Shown: piece after piece, positions 24,315 to 33,327 of the stretch
Position numbering within the stretch: the stretch's first letter is position 1
Layout of the letters: every line of letters starts with the position of its first letter
From: Oceanobacillus sojae
Lineage (GTDB): Bacteria; Bacillota; Bacilli; Bacillales; Amphibacillaceae
Assembly (NCBI RefSeq): GCF_900162665.1
Contig: NZ_LT727811.1
Span: 252,063 to 316,062, forward strand
Reading direction: 5' to 3'
DNA length: 64,000 nucleotides
The notes under the pieces: model-generated
The model's database searches: none
The model's input: the letters and a program-made list of their open reading frames with translations, nothing else
Told to the model about the DNA's origin: nothing
Program-made: the position numbers and the translations under genes

Positions 24315-25702
24315 TGCGATCACTTTATGCTAAATTCGCTGCAGTCACAATCGGTATCATGTTTCTTAGCGGTGTTATTGCCTTCTTCATATCAAACACC
24401 TACTATCAGTATTCTCTCAAGCCTCAAAATGACGAAAAAAATACGATAATCGCTTTAGATATGGCTGCTTTTATTGAAAACAATCAAGAAATAGCAATTA
24501 CTGACTACTTAACAAACATGGCAGATATCGGTTATCAACTGTACCTTGTGGATAACAACGGGGAAGAACAGCTGTTTGGATCAGCATTCCGGGAAAACAA
24601 CTTAACAAATGCTGAAATACAAAAGGTATTAGATGGGGATATTTTTCATGGAATGGTTCATTTCCCCAGAAAAACCTTTGTAACAGGCTTTTTTGCAAAT
24701 GAATTAAAAAATTCCATTGGCGTACCCATTACTTATCAGGGTGAATCCTATGCTTTATTTATCCGGCCGGATATCAAATTGCTGTTTAACGAGATGCATT
24801 TATTGTTTGGTGTGCTTTTTGCTTTAACAATTATTTTAAGTATTTTATTTGTTCTCTTAAGCACAAACTATCTTGTCAAGCCTATTTCCCGGCTGAGCAC
24901 TGCAACAAAACAGCTGGCTAAAGGGAATTTTCAAGTCAACACTATACAAACGAAGCGAAAAGATGAATTAGGAGAGTTATCCACAAGCTTCTCGCAAATG
25001 GCGGAGCAAATTGAGAAAAATGACCGGCTGCGCAAAGAATTTGTTTCAAATATTTCACATGATATCCAATCTCCATTATCAAATATTAAAGGGTATACAA
25101 ATTTACTCAGTGATAAAGGAATTTCAGAAGAAGAAAAGAATCAGTATACCTCAATTATTAATGAAGAGATTAGCCGGCTGTCCATTATGACAGATCAGCT
25201 TCTGCTCCTCTCTTCCCTTGACCAGAATCAACATATTGTGAAAAAGAAACACTTTAATATCAGCAGCCAGCTAAAAAGCTTACTAACGAGCTATCAATGG
25301 CTGGTTCAGGAAAAAGAAATTATGCTGAGCTATACACTTCCTGACTTGGAAATTGACGCTGATCCTTCCCTGCTAAATACGGTTTGGGATAACCTGCTGT
25401 CCAATGCCTTAAAATACAATCAGCCAGGCGGCAGCATTGACATCCAGCTCACTTACACCGGGGAGCACTGCTCTATTTCTTTTGCAGACACAGGGATTGG
25501 CATATCCCAAGAAGAGGCAGAACGTATATTTGACCGTTTTTACCGGGCAGATGCTTCCCGTACCAGAAGTGTAAAGGGAACTGGCTTGGGATTATCTATT
25601 GTGGCAACGATTGTAGAATTGCATGGCGGTACGGTCAGCGTTCAGGCTAATGAAGCAGCTGGTACTACTTTTACGGTGAAATTGCCTCTAAAGGAAAATT
25701 AA
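24311..25702 (+). CDS. hssS: Heme sensor histidine kinase HssS
   Basis: Sensor kinase of 463 residues (Staphylococcus HssS has 457). Two membrane helices (about residues 8-28 and 162-185) flank an external sensor of about 130 residues. Its blocks GYQLYLVDNNG, FRENNL, FHGMVHFP, FVTGFF, and ALFIRPDI closely follow HssS. A HAMP domain, the phosphorylated His250 in SNISHDIQSPL and an HATPase domain (DNLLSNALKYN, FADTGIGI, GTGLGLSI) follow. DIQSP replaces the usual DIKTP. A terminator follows. The kinase should respond to heme and phosphorylate HssR to induce hrtBA. Confidence 0.85.
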   Translation: MMRSLYAKFAAVTIGIMFLSGVIAFFISNTYYQYSLKPQNDEKNTIIALDMAAFIENNQEIAITDYLTNMADIGYQLYLVDNNGEEQLFGSAFRENNLTNAEIQKVLDGDIFHGMVHFPRKTFVTGFFANELKNSIGVPITYQGESYALFIRPDIKLLFNEMHLLFGVLFALTIILSILFVLLSTNYLVKPISRLSTATKQLAKGNFQVNTIQTKRKDELGELSTSFSQMAEQIEKNDRLRKEFVSNISHDIQSPLSNIKGYTNLLSDKGISEEEKNQYTSIINEEISRLSIMTDQLLLLSSLDQNQHIVKKKHFNISSQLKSLLTSYQWLVQEKEIMLSYTLPDLEIDADPSLLNTVWDNLLSNALKYNQPGGSIDIQLTYTGEHCSISFADTGIGISQEEAERIFDRFYRADASRTRSVKGTGLGLSIVATIVELHGGTVSVQANEAAGTTFTVKLPLKEN

Positions 25703-25715
25703 TATGTGTTGATAC

Positions 25716-25749
25716 AGCATCTGACTATTTGTGGTTAGATGCTTTTTTC
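25716..25749 (+). terminator. Terminator after hssS
   Basis: AGCATCT (25716-25722) pairs with AGATGCT (25737-25743), followed by TTTTTTC. The roughly 200 bases from here to the HssR box hold no gene that I can see. Confidence 0.85.
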
Positions 25750-25957
25750 TTTGTTTTTCTAAGGCATGAATACTGGTTAAGAGTATGATTTACAATCCAG
25801 GTTCTGATAATTTCAAATTCGTGTTCACAGCTCTCTATCCACAGTTTATTCACACCATCCATTGTTATGTCCTTTGATAGAAGCCAATTATGAAGCTTCA
25901 GTCAACGAGCTGAAGTTTTACAGATACTTCTCTATAAAAGCTCATTTGAAATTTTCT

Positions 25958-25977
25958 GTTCATACTGCGTTCATATT
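25958..25977 (+). promoter_or_regulatory. HssR binding site (direct repeat) of hrtBA
   Basis: GTTCATACT-GC-GTTCATATT: two nine-base direct repeats with a two-base gap. This is the architecture known for the HssR site of Staphylococcus hrtAB (GTTCATATT-N2-GTTCATATT), with one base different. It lies just upstream of TATACT (25985-25990), a -10 candidate, so it would cover the -35 region as for an OmpR-type activator. Confidence 0.88.
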
Positions 25978-26026
25978 CTCTTTATATACTTCTTAGTATA
26001 CGAAAGATACAGGAGGTTTAAGCAAG

Positions 26027-27076
26027 ATGAAAATGGCATGGAAAGAAATGAAGAAAAACAAATTACGTTATACGATTTTAGGCTCGATTGTTTTCCTGAT
26101 CAGCTTATTAACTTTTATTATATCCGGACTGGCAAATGGACTTTCACAGGATAATGCTTCCCTGATTAAAAATTTACCGGATGGAACATTTTATATGGAG
26201 GAGGAAGCGGATGAAACCTACAGCTTCTCCAGCCTTTCAGAAGAACAGCAGCAGGAAATAACAGAAGCCCAGCCTGAAGCAGCTTTCTTCTCGATTCAAA
26301 TGAGAAATTTTATCGACACCTCTGATAAACAGCGCAGCGTTGCTTATGTAGCAGCCACAAACAGCTCATATTACCCACAGGTTAACTCTGGAGAAGTTAT
26401 TTTAGATGCATCGCTTGAAGAAGAAGGAATTGCGGTTGGCGACGAGATCACTAATGAACAATGGGATCAGCCTTTAACGGTAGCAGAGTTTGTCAATCAT
26501 GAAAAATTCAGCCACTCAGCGGCGGCCTTTATCAATCCGGATGATTTTCAAGCTTTGTTCCATACAGACACTATGCAAATTGCATTCGTTGCTGACTCAG
26601 TGGCGCAAAATTCAAATGAAGCAACTGCCTTTGAAGAGCTGCAGGCCTTTTCAAATAGTGAATTTTTAAACACAATTCCAAGTTACAGTGCAGAACAGCT
26701 GTCATTGAATATGATTGTTATCTTTCTGCTCGTTATCAGTGGCATGCTATTTGCCATCTTTTTCTATATGATTAATGTGCAAAAGCTTGGTATTTACGGC
26801 ATTTTAAAGGCAATTGGAGTTAAAACAGGAAAGCTGTTTCAAATGATGTGGGCGCAGATGTTTATCATTTCTGTTATCTCACTAATTTTGTCTGCCTTAA
26901 TCAGTCAAGCTTTCCAATTGTTAGCACCAGGCGGGATGCCTTTTCACCTAACCTGGCAGGCAACAGGACGGCTCTCTCTTGTTTTTATCATCATCGGATT
27001 TATCGGTGCGACGTTATCCGGTATTCAAATCAAGCGTGTAGAACCAATGCAGGCTATACAGCAGGGAGAGATATAA
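26027..27076 (+). CDS. hrtB: Heme efflux ABC transporter permease HrtB
   Basis: MacB/FtsX-fold permease of 349 residues (Staphylococcus HrtB has 351). One N-terminal helix, a periplasm-facing domain of about 190 residues, then three helices at the C-terminus. The start (MAWKEMKKNKLRYTILGSIVFLISLLTFIISGLANGLSQDN) and MIVIFLLVISGMLFAIFFYMINVQKLGIYGILKAIGVKT resemble HrtB closely. Together with HrtA it removes toxic heme from the membrane. AGGAGG stands before the ATG, and the HssR box is 50 bases upstream. The gene order is hrtB-hrtA, the reverse of Staphylococcus. Confidence 0.87.
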   Translation: MKMAWKEMKKNKLRYTILGSIVFLISLLTFIISGLANGLSQDNASLIKNLPDGTFYMEEEADETYSFSSLSEEQQQEITEAQPEAAFFSIQMRNFIDTSDKQRSVAYVAATNSSYYPQVNSGEVILDASLEEEGIAVGDEITNEQWDQPLTVAEFVNHEKFSHSAAAFINPDDFQALFHTDTMQIAFVADSVAQNSNEATAFEELQAFSNSEFLNTIPSYSAEQLSLNMIVIFLLVISGMLFAIFFYMINVQKLGIYGILKAIGVKTGKLFQMMWAQMFIISVISLILSALISQAFQLLAPGGMPFHLTWQATGRLSLVFIIIGFIGATLSGIQIKRVEPMQAIQQGEI

Positions 27077-27077
27077 A

Positions 27078-27770
27078 ATGAGTTTATTTACGATGAAGAA
27101 TGTCCGAAAAACATTTGCTCATGGAGAGGTTAAAGAAGAAATATTAAAAGGGATTGATGTCACACTGCCTGAGGGAAAAATTACTGCCTTAACAGGAGCT
27201 TCCGGATCCGGTAAGAGCACATTACTCACCATTGCCGCAGGATTACAGACAGCTTCCGATGGACAGATTTCCTTCGAGCAGCAGGAGCTGACATCTATGC
27301 GGAGCGAGGAACTGCGTCAAATTCGGGCAAAGCAGTTTGGTTTTATTTTTCAATTCGCACACTTAGTACCTTTTTTAACCGTAGAGGAACAGCTGGCTTT
27401 AATGCTGGAGACTGCCGAATCCTCCCTTTCCAAGCAAGAACAGAAAAAGGAAATTAGACAGGTTTTAGAGCTTGTTGATATGTGGAAACGAAAAAACGCT
27501 TATCCGCCCTCATTATCTGGAGGCGAGAAGCAGCGCGTTGCAGTGGCAAGGGCAATCATTCACAGTCCCAAGGTGCTTTTTGCAGATGAGCCTACAGCCA
27601 GTCTTGATTCAAAACGCTCTCAGGAAGTGATGAGGCTAATTCAGAGACTTTCCAAAGAGCGGCATATTACAGTTTTAATGGTCACACATGATATGGATAT
27701 GCTGGATTACGTGGATCATGTGATTGAAATGCGTGACGGGAAAATCATACAGGAAGACAGCATCCATTAA
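27078..27770 (+). CDS. hrtA: Heme efflux ABC transporter ATPase HrtA
   Basis: ATPase of 230 residues of the LolD/MacB class. Walker A GASGSGKST (residues 40-48), Q-loop IFQFAHLVPFLT, signature LSGGEKQR, Walker B VLFADEPTASLD and the switch histidine in MVTHDMDML are all present. It starts one base after the hrtB stop, so translation is coupled. Function as HrtB partner follows from the position behind the HssR box. Confidence 0.88.
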   Translation: MSLFTMKNVRKTFAHGEVKEEILKGIDVTLPEGKITALTGASGSGKSTLLTIAAGLQTASDGQISFEQQELTSMRSEELRQIRAKQFGFIFQFAHLVPFLTVEEQLALMLETAESSLSKQEQKKEIRQVLELVDMWKRKNAYPPSLSGGEKQRVAVARAIIHSPKVLFADEPTASLDSKRSQEVMRLIQRLSKERHITVLMVTHDMDMLDYVDHVIEMRDGKIIQEDSIH

Positions 27771-27873
27771 TACTATTTATTTTGATAATAAAAATATCTA
27801 TCCATGCATGATAGCAGAGAGCTATGTCCCCTCTATGCAAATATCGGGCTTCACTCTCTGCTGTTTAACTTTG

Positions 27874-29280
27874 CTAGTCTTTTTCCACAATTTTCTTGAA
27901 TTCTCCGAGTACACTTCCAGCAGCAGGCCCAATAATAATTTGAACATGTTGATTATCAATTTTCACAACCCCGTGTGCCCCTGTCTGCTTAATTTTATCC
28001 TTATTAACCAGATCTGCATCCTTCACTACCAACCGTAACCGTGTCATGCAATTTTCATAGTCAACCAGATTATCTATACCACCAATATTTTCAACAATCT
28101 TCTTTGCCATATACTCATGCTTTCCATGGCTTAGTTCCAAATCTTTCTCTGCTTCTGTAGATTCTTCACTAAACTCCGCATCGTCCTCACGACCAATAAC
28201 CTTAATATTTTTCCTCACAATAATTGTATAGAAAGTAAAGTAATAAAGTGCAGCAAAAGCGAGTCCTACTGGAATAATATAAATCCCATAATCAGATATA
28301 CCAAGGTTCAATGCATAATCAATCGCACTCCCGCCCCATGAGAAACCGTGCCGGATATGAAGTAAATATAACGTTGCACCTGCTAAACCTGTATAAATAG
28401 AATGAATAAAATAGAGCAACGGAGATGTGAAAATAAATGTAAATTCTACCGGTTCTGTGATCCCCGCTACACTGGATGTTAATGCTCCGGAGCTCATCAG
28501 GGCTTTCGTTTCCGCTTTTTTCTTTTTATGTGCAGCTCTAGTAATTGCTAACGCTATGGCCGGAACACCGAAAATAATAGTGACAAAGAAACCGCCCAAG
28601 AAATATCCTGCTGTCGGATCTCCATTTAGAAAACGGGTGATCTCTCCTGTCACTACCTCACCTGACTCTGTAGTATAGCTCCCCAGACCAAAATAAATAT
28701 ACGTATTCAGCACATGATGTAAACCAAAAGGAAGTAAAAATCGGTTTAAGAAGCCAAAAATAAAGATTCCTAAAGCTCCCAAACCAACTAGCGTCTGCGC
28801 GAAAGAATCAATCCCCATCTGCGCATAAGGCCATACTAAAGAGAATAACCCTGAAACCGGAATCATAATTAGAATAATCATCGTAATTGGTAATTTTTCT
28901 TCTCCAAAGAAGGAGAGCATAGATGGCAGCTTTGTATTTTTAAATTGGTTATATACAGCTGCAGCAATCAGGCCGGAGATGACACCGCCAAAAACTCCCA
29001 TATCCAAATCCGGATTCATGATCCGCAATCCTTCATTCAAAACAGTAATGGCCAAAAAGCCAGTTAAAGCCGGGATTCCTCTATCCTTTGTTTTAGCAAG
29101 CCCAATAGCAATTCCAATTGCTATCAGTACCGCCATCTGTGAAAAAATGACTCCTGCTGCCTGGAACAGTGGAATGTCCAGTAAATCCGGAGCACTTAAT
29201 CGGAATAGAATTCCCGCTATCGGCATGGTAACAATAGGAATAAGCATAGACTTCCCTAGTTTTTGCATAAATCGTTTCAT
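27874..29280 (-). CDS. PTS glucose-family permease IIBC
   Basis: Membrane permease of 468 residues. The IIC domain (about residues 1-360) begins MQKLGKSMLIPIVTMPIAGIL and has the GITEPVEFTFIFTSPLLYFIH substrate block. The C-terminal IIB domain carries the phosphorylated Cys411 in YENCMTRLRLVV. There is no IIA domain, so phosphate must come from a glucose-type IIA encoded elsewhere. It follows chbG and a GH4 gene with a four-base overlap, which suggests import of a beta-linked, perhaps N-acetylated, disaccharide as its 6-phosphate. The exact sugar is not known. Confidence 0.88.
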   Translation of the reverse strand: MKRFMQKLGKSMLIPIVTMPIAGILFRLSAPDLLDIPLFQAAGVIFSQMAVLIAIGIAIGLAKTKDRGIPALTGFLAITVLNEGLRIMNPDLDMGVFGGVISGLIAAAVYNQFKNTKLPSMLSFFGEEKLPITMIILIMIPVSGLFSLVWPYAQMGIDSFAQTLVGLGALGIFIFGFLNRFLLPFGLHHVLNTYIYFGLGSYTTESGEVVTGEITRFLNGDPTAGYFLGGFFVTIIFGVPAIALAITRAAHKKKKAETKALMSSGALTSSVAGITEPVEFTFIFTSPLLYFIHSIYTGLAGATLYLLHIRHGFSWGGSAIDYALNLGISDYGIYIIPVGLAFAALYYFTFYTIIVRKNIKVIGREDDAEFSEESTEAEKDLELSHGKHEYMAKKIVENIGGIDNLVDYENCMTRLRLVVKDADLVNKDKIKQTGAHGVVKIDNQHVQIIIGPAAGSVLGEFKKIVEKD

Positions 29281-30029
29281 GAGACTTCATCTCCCTCATT
29301 TAATTGGTGGAAACTGATTAATTCAAAAACTTTTCCATCTCTGAGCTTTGCAGTAGTATCTTGATGTGTCAGCATGTACAACTCTTCGATACGCGGCATA
29401 ACATAGGAAGATCCTTCCATAATATGCTTATCTAAATAAGCTGGATGACACATAATTTCAATTGTATTGGCGTCTCCGTACAACTCTTCTAATTCCTTTT
29501 CTGATTTCAATAGAACTTCCGGGTTATATTCAAAACTGTCAGTGGTACGTATTTGACTTCCATTTTCTTGTTCAAAATTGTTACGAGCCGGCAATTTATA
29601 TTCCTTTGCCAGCCGGATAAAAGTTGGTAAAATTCCTGGCAGCGTATTAACATGATGATGACTGTCCAAATGTGAAGGCCTCAATCCTGATGCCAGGAAT
29701 GCTTCTATTTGTGCTTTCCATTCCCGATACAATTCTTCTTCATCTATATGAAATAATTTTTGATAATGATGCAGCTTTTTAAAATTACCATCAGGATCCA
29801 CCAGAGTATAATGGTTATCCAACAGCGGTCTTCCACAGGTTAACGTTAAATGAATTCCTATTCCTAAATCTGAATATTCCTTTCCTAATGTATAGGCGTG
29901 ATCTGCCCCAGGCATATTTGTCATCAAAGTAGTCGATGTCAGGATACCTTGCGTATGCGCATCTATAATTCCATAATTTACTGCTCTTGAATATCCAAAA
30001 TCATCTGCATTAATAATCAGCCGTTTCAT
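29277..30029 (-). CDS. chbG: ChbG/YdjC-family carbohydrate deacetylase
   Basis: Metal-dependent deacetylase of 250 residues. The family motif INADDFGYS (residues 5-13) holds the metal aspartates, HLTLTCGRPLL and DSHHHVNTLPGI hold histidine ligands. In E. coli ChbG removes one acetyl group from chitobiose- or chitotriose-6-phosphate so that the GH4 enzyme ChbF can cut it. The same pairing with GH4 is seen here (gap 12 bases). GGGGAGAGG stands before the ATG. Chitooligosaccharide use is therefore the leading idea. Confidence 0.88.
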   Translation of the reverse strand: MKRLIINADDFGYSRAVNYGIIDAHTQGILTSTTLMTNMPGADHAYTLGKEYSDLGIGIHLTLTCGRPLLDNHYTLVDPDGNFKKLHHYQKLFHIDEEELYREWKAQIEAFLASGLRPSHLDSHHHVNTLPGILPTFIRLAKEYKLPARNNFEQENGSQIRTTDSFEYNPEVLLKSEKELEELYGDANTIEIMCHPAYLDKHIMEGSSYVMPRIEELYMLTHQDTTAKLRDGKVFELISFHQLNEGDEVS

Positions 30030-30041
30030 TTACCTCTCCCC

Positions 30042-31370
30042 CTATTTTTGTAATTCCGGCCAGTAACCTTCGTTCGCCTGTATTAAATCATCCAGAATTG
30101 CTTTCGCCTTATCTGTATCAACTACAGTTCTATTCAATGTTAATGCTTGTAAGAGCTTGTGATAACTTCTTTCAAAATAGGCGTCCGCCACCAATTGCTC
30201 ATAGGCTAACTGCGCTTCAATCAATCCTTTATAGAAAATCGGGATTTCTCCTATTGCCAATGGTTTAGGACCATTAACTGTCAATAGAGCCGGCACCTCA
30301 ACCATTGCTTCTTTTGGTAAATTAGCAATCACCCCATTATTTTCTACCATCACAATATAGAGCTCTTTATGGTTGTAAACAAAGGAGGCAGCAGCCCTCA
30401 CCATGTACACACCATGAATATCGCTTTCCAAAATAACATTTTCTGTCGACTTATCTTTACAAATCTGCCGACATGTCTCATGTACACGTTTTTCCCTTCC
30501 GTTTATCACCTGCCTTGCTCTCGTGTTATTAATTGACTCCTTTTCTGCTAATTCCTCTGGATATAAATAATACTGTAGATATGTGTTTGGCAAATATTCT
30601 GGAAAATCCAGCAACATATTACGCGCTTGTTCAAATGTTTTTTTCCAGGAAACATCATTGGCAATCTCTGAATCAGTAGGTACAAACCCTTCATGTATAA
30701 TTTTCTCTTTGATTCGATTTGTTAAATCATTACCCTGCAGATCTTCCAATTTTGTAAACCATCCAAAATGGTTGAGTCCAAAATATTCCGGAACCAGATC
30801 CCACACATCCATATCTAATAAAGAAGCATAGCTATGCATAATTGCAATCGGCATATCACAAATATTGACCAATTTATAGTCATCAGGAAACACTCTACGC
30901 AATGCTTCTGCTACAATAGCTGCCGGATTTGTATAATTTAAAATCCATGCGTCCTTTGCGTAGAAGCGTATATCATTAACGAGTTGAATCATATCTTTAA
31001 TCGAGCGGAATCCATATGCCATGCCACCGGGACCACAAGTTTCCTGACCAACCACTCCATGACGCAACGGAATCTGTTCGTCCAGTTCCCGCATTTTGAG
31101 GCCTCCTGTCCGGATTTGTACAAATACCACATCAGCTTTCTGAAAAGCTGTCTTCTTATCTGTAGTACAGTCGAAATGCTCCAGCTCCGGATATTGTTCT
31201 TTTAGAATGATTTCTGCTGCTTCAGCAATTTGCGTCTGCCTCTTTTCATCATTATCGAAAAAAATAATACTTCTTAGCGGAAAATTGTCTTTCTCAGAAA
31301 TAAGACTCTTGATCATACCAAGTGTATATGTGCTTCCGCCACCAGCTATCACTAAGTTTTTTCGCTCCAT
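30042..31370 (-). CDS. GH4 6-phospho-glycosidase (LicH/ChbF-like)
   Basis: NAD- and metal-dependent hydrolase of 442 residues acting on phosphorylated disaccharides. The N-terminal Rossmann motif is IAGGGSTYTLGMI; metal and catalytic sites are in NYTNPAAIV, VNICDMPIAIMH (the usual metal-binding cysteine) and GLNHFGWF. RQVINGREKR is a further GH4 block. An ATG at 31388 is in frame, but AAAGGGG lies between it and the ATG at 31370. Transcribed first in an operon with chbG and PTS IIBC and divergent from a GntR regulator. Either beta-glucoside or chitobiose phosphate may be the substrate. Confidence 0.88.
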   Translation of the reverse strand: MERKNLVIAGGGSTYTLGMIKSLISEKDNFPLRSIIFFDNDEKRQTQIAEAAEIILKEQYPELEHFDCTTDKKTAFQKADVVFVQIRTGGLKMRELDEQIPLRHGVVGQETCGPGGMAYGFRSIKDMIQLVNDIRFYAKDAWILNYTNPAAIVAEALRRVFPDDYKLVNICDMPIAIMHSYASLLDMDVWDLVPEYFGLNHFGWFTKLEDLQGNDLTNRIKEKIIHEGFVPTDSEIANDVSWKKTFEQARNMLLDFPEYLPNTYLQYYLYPEELAEKESINNTRARQVINGREKRVHETCRQICKDKSTENVILESDIHGVYMVRAAASFVYNHKELYIVMVENNGVIANLPKEAMVEVPALLTVNGPKPLAIGEIPIFYKGLIEAQLAYEQLVADAYFERSYHKLLQALTLNRTVVDTDKAKAILDDLIQANEGYWPELQK

Positions 31371-31393
31371 AATTGAAACCCCTTTCAATAATT

Positions 31394-31457
31394 TAATACA
31401 AATTTAACACTAATTTATATAAAAATCAATACCTTTTTAATACAAAAGTAATACAAG
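31394..31457. promoter_or_regulatory. Three TAATACAA repeats, candidate GntR operator region
   Basis: TAATACAA occurs at 31394, 31438 and 31449 in the AT-rich gap between the GH4 gene and the divergent GntR gene. The last two are 11 bases apart, one helical turn. Confidence 0.4.
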
Positions 31458-31521
31458 CTATGAAAATAAATAGAAGCATGATAAACTTGTTCTAATCATT
31501 AGATAAGTAGAGAGGATCATT

Positions 31522-32235
31522 ATGCTAAATAATTCTTTGCCTTTATATAAACAAATCGCAAATAAAATTAAAGAAGATATTATTGCTGCATCGATGAACA
31601 AAGGGGATGCTATTCCTTCTGAGCTGAAGTTATCGAAAATGTATGATGTCAGCAGAGTTACTATACGTCAAGCTATTAAACTGTTAATCAATGAGGGATT
31701 GCTCTACAGCGTGCAGGGAAGCGGTACATATATTGGTCATGAACGAATTGACCATAACATTCTGCAATTGCAGGGTTTTACTGAGGAAATGGATAATCTG
31801 CAGCATGATTCAAAAAATGAAGTTTTGGAGTTCCAGCTCATGACTGCTCCAGACGAGGTCAGAAAAATACTTGAACTAGAAAAAGAAGCGAAAGTGTATT
31901 ATATTAAACGACTGCGTCAGGCAGATAATGAGCCATTACTGGTAGAAGAATCTTATCTTCCTTCAAAGTTGTTTCCTGATCTGTCTATTAATGTGATGGA
32001 AAAATCAAAATATCAATATATCGAACAAAAAGGCTTTCAGATTGATAAGCGCTATGGGGAGCTTATTCCAATACTTCCCACTTCAGAGTTAAAGTCGCTT
32101 TTGCAGCTGACTGAAGATACACCGCTTCTTTATCTAAAAGCTTTCACCACGTTTAAAAACGGACAAAGATTCGAATTTTCAAATGTTTATTATCATCCTC
32201 AAAAATATAATTTTAAATTTATTTCTTCCAAGTGA
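31522..32235 (+). CDS. GntR/HutC-family regulator with UTRA domain
   Basis: Regulator of 237 residues. N-terminal winged helix: LYKQIANKIKEDIIAASMNKGDAIPSELKLSKMYDVSRVTIRQAIKLLINEGLLYSVQGSGTYI. The rest is a UTRA effector domain that usually binds a phosphosugar. It diverges from the GH4-chbG-PTS operon and almost certainly controls it. AGAGAGGATC precedes the ATG. A hairpin terminator follows. Confidence 0.92.
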   Translation: MLNNSLPLYKQIANKIKEDIIAASMNKGDAIPSELKLSKMYDVSRVTIRQAIKLLINEGLLYSVQGSGTYIGHERIDHNILQLQGFTEEMDNLQHDSKNEVLEFQLMTAPDEVRKILELEKEAKVYYIKRLRQADNEPLLVEESYLPSKLFPDLSINVMEKSKYQYIEQKGFQIDKRYGELIPILPTSELKSLLQLTEDTPLLYLKAFTTFKNGQRFEFSNVYYHPQKYNFKFISSK

Positions 32236-32247
32236 ATTATATTTCCC

Positions 32248-32297
32248 AAAAAAGAACGGCAGTGAATGTATATAGACTATCCACTACCGTTCTTTTT
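32248..32297 (+). terminator. Terminator after the GntR gene, usable from both sides
   Basis: AAAAGAACGGCAGTG pairs, with one mismatch, with CACTACCGTTCTTTTT across a 17-base loop. Confidence 0.8.
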
Positions 32298-32372
32298 CAT
32301 TAAATAAAACTTGAATCCCTTTCCACCATTCTATATCATGGAAAAAGGATTGTCTGTTTTATATAAATATAT

Positions 32373-33095
32373 CTATTCTTTCACACTATACTCTCTGACT
32401 ACCTTCATTATTTCTTCATCTATCCAGAGAGCCTCCACCTGATTTTGTACATCATGAAAATTTCTTTCAAAAGCTAAATCCACCATTTTCTTTTCCTTTT
32501 TATCAATGGCTTCCACAATCAGCTCATGGTTATAGAGAATACGTTCAAAATCTTTTTCATCGGTCATCATCCGGTAACGCATCGATAAAATTATAAGACA
32601 CTCTAATACGGGCTTTAAATTACCCCATAGCATCATAATATGGTGATGATCGATCGATTGAATAATCGTTTCATGAAATTCAATATCCAAAAAAGAAAAT
32701 TGATCAACATCCTGATATTTAATAGCAATTTTCATCATTTCTATCATCTTTTTCAGTTCTTGAACAAGTGTATCCGTCTGCATCTTTAACAGGCGTTCAA
32801 AGGTAAAGGATTCTATCATTAAACGGATATCATATATTTCTTCAATACTTTTTTCTGAGATACCGACAACCACTGCTCCCATTCTTTCCGGCCGGACAAG
32901 ATTCTCATTTGCCAGCACACGCAAAGCTTCTCTGACCGGAGATCGGCTGACTTGAAATAAAGACCCCAATTGATTCTCGGAAAGAACAGTGCCTGCCTTT
33001 ACTTCACGGGAAATAATCCGCATCCGGAGCTCTGCAACTACTTGTTCCCCTTTTGATTCGTTTATTAGCTTCTTCTTTGGATAAAATGCCTTCAC
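32373..33095 (-). CDS. GntR/FadR-family regulator with FCD domain
   Basis: Regulator of 240 residues. The winged helix (VVAELRMRIISREVKAGTVLSENQLGSLFQVSRSPVREALRVLANENLVRPE) is followed by an all-helical FCD domain with the metal/ligand histidines in EFHETIIQS and YNHELIVEAI. The start is GTG behind AAGGAG. No enzyme or transporter is next to it: the divergent gene is a wall-anchored protein. A perfect cre lies 67 bases upstream. Targets are unknown; FCD regulators usually govern organic acid or sugar acid catabolism. Confidence 0.88.
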   Translation of the reverse strand: MKAFYPKKKLINESKGEQVVAELRMRIISREVKAGTVLSENQLGSLFQVSRSPVREALRVLANENLVRPERMGAVVVGISEKSIEEIYDIRLMIESFTFERLLKMQTDTLVQELKKMIEMMKIAIKYQDVDQFSFLDIEFHETIIQSIDHHHIMMLWGNLKPVLECLIILSMRYRMMTDEKDFERILYNHELIVEAIDKKEKKMVDLAFERNFHDVQNQVEALWIDEEIMKVVREYSVKE

Positions 33096-33161
33096 ACTGC
33101 TTAGCTCCTTTATCTATTAGTGAATACTTGTATACCAATATAGTGACATAACCTTCGCATT

Positions 33162-33176
33162 TTGTAAACGTTTGCT
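33162..33176. promoter_or_regulatory. cre site (CcpA) before the FCD regulator gene
   Basis: TTGTAAACGTTTGCT matches WTGNAANCGNWNNCW at every position. It lies between the regulator gene (leftward) and the LPxTA protein gene (rightward). Confidence 0.7.
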
Positions 33177-33327
33177 GTAAAAAGTTACAAATATTCACTT
33201 TTGATCTAAATGTTTGTTATTTTTTAGATATTAAAGAAATATCCTTCAAAATAGATTGCCAGAAAAGGACTTCAAGGCTATAATTTTATCATTGAGTTAG
33301 TTATTTTAATCGAAATGAGGAGAACGA

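Noticed and set aside
27813-27862. Terminator between hrtA and PTS IIBC
   Set aside because: AGCAGAGAG/CTCTCTGCT is a nine-base stem with a 32-base loop and no U run on either side; too weak to call.
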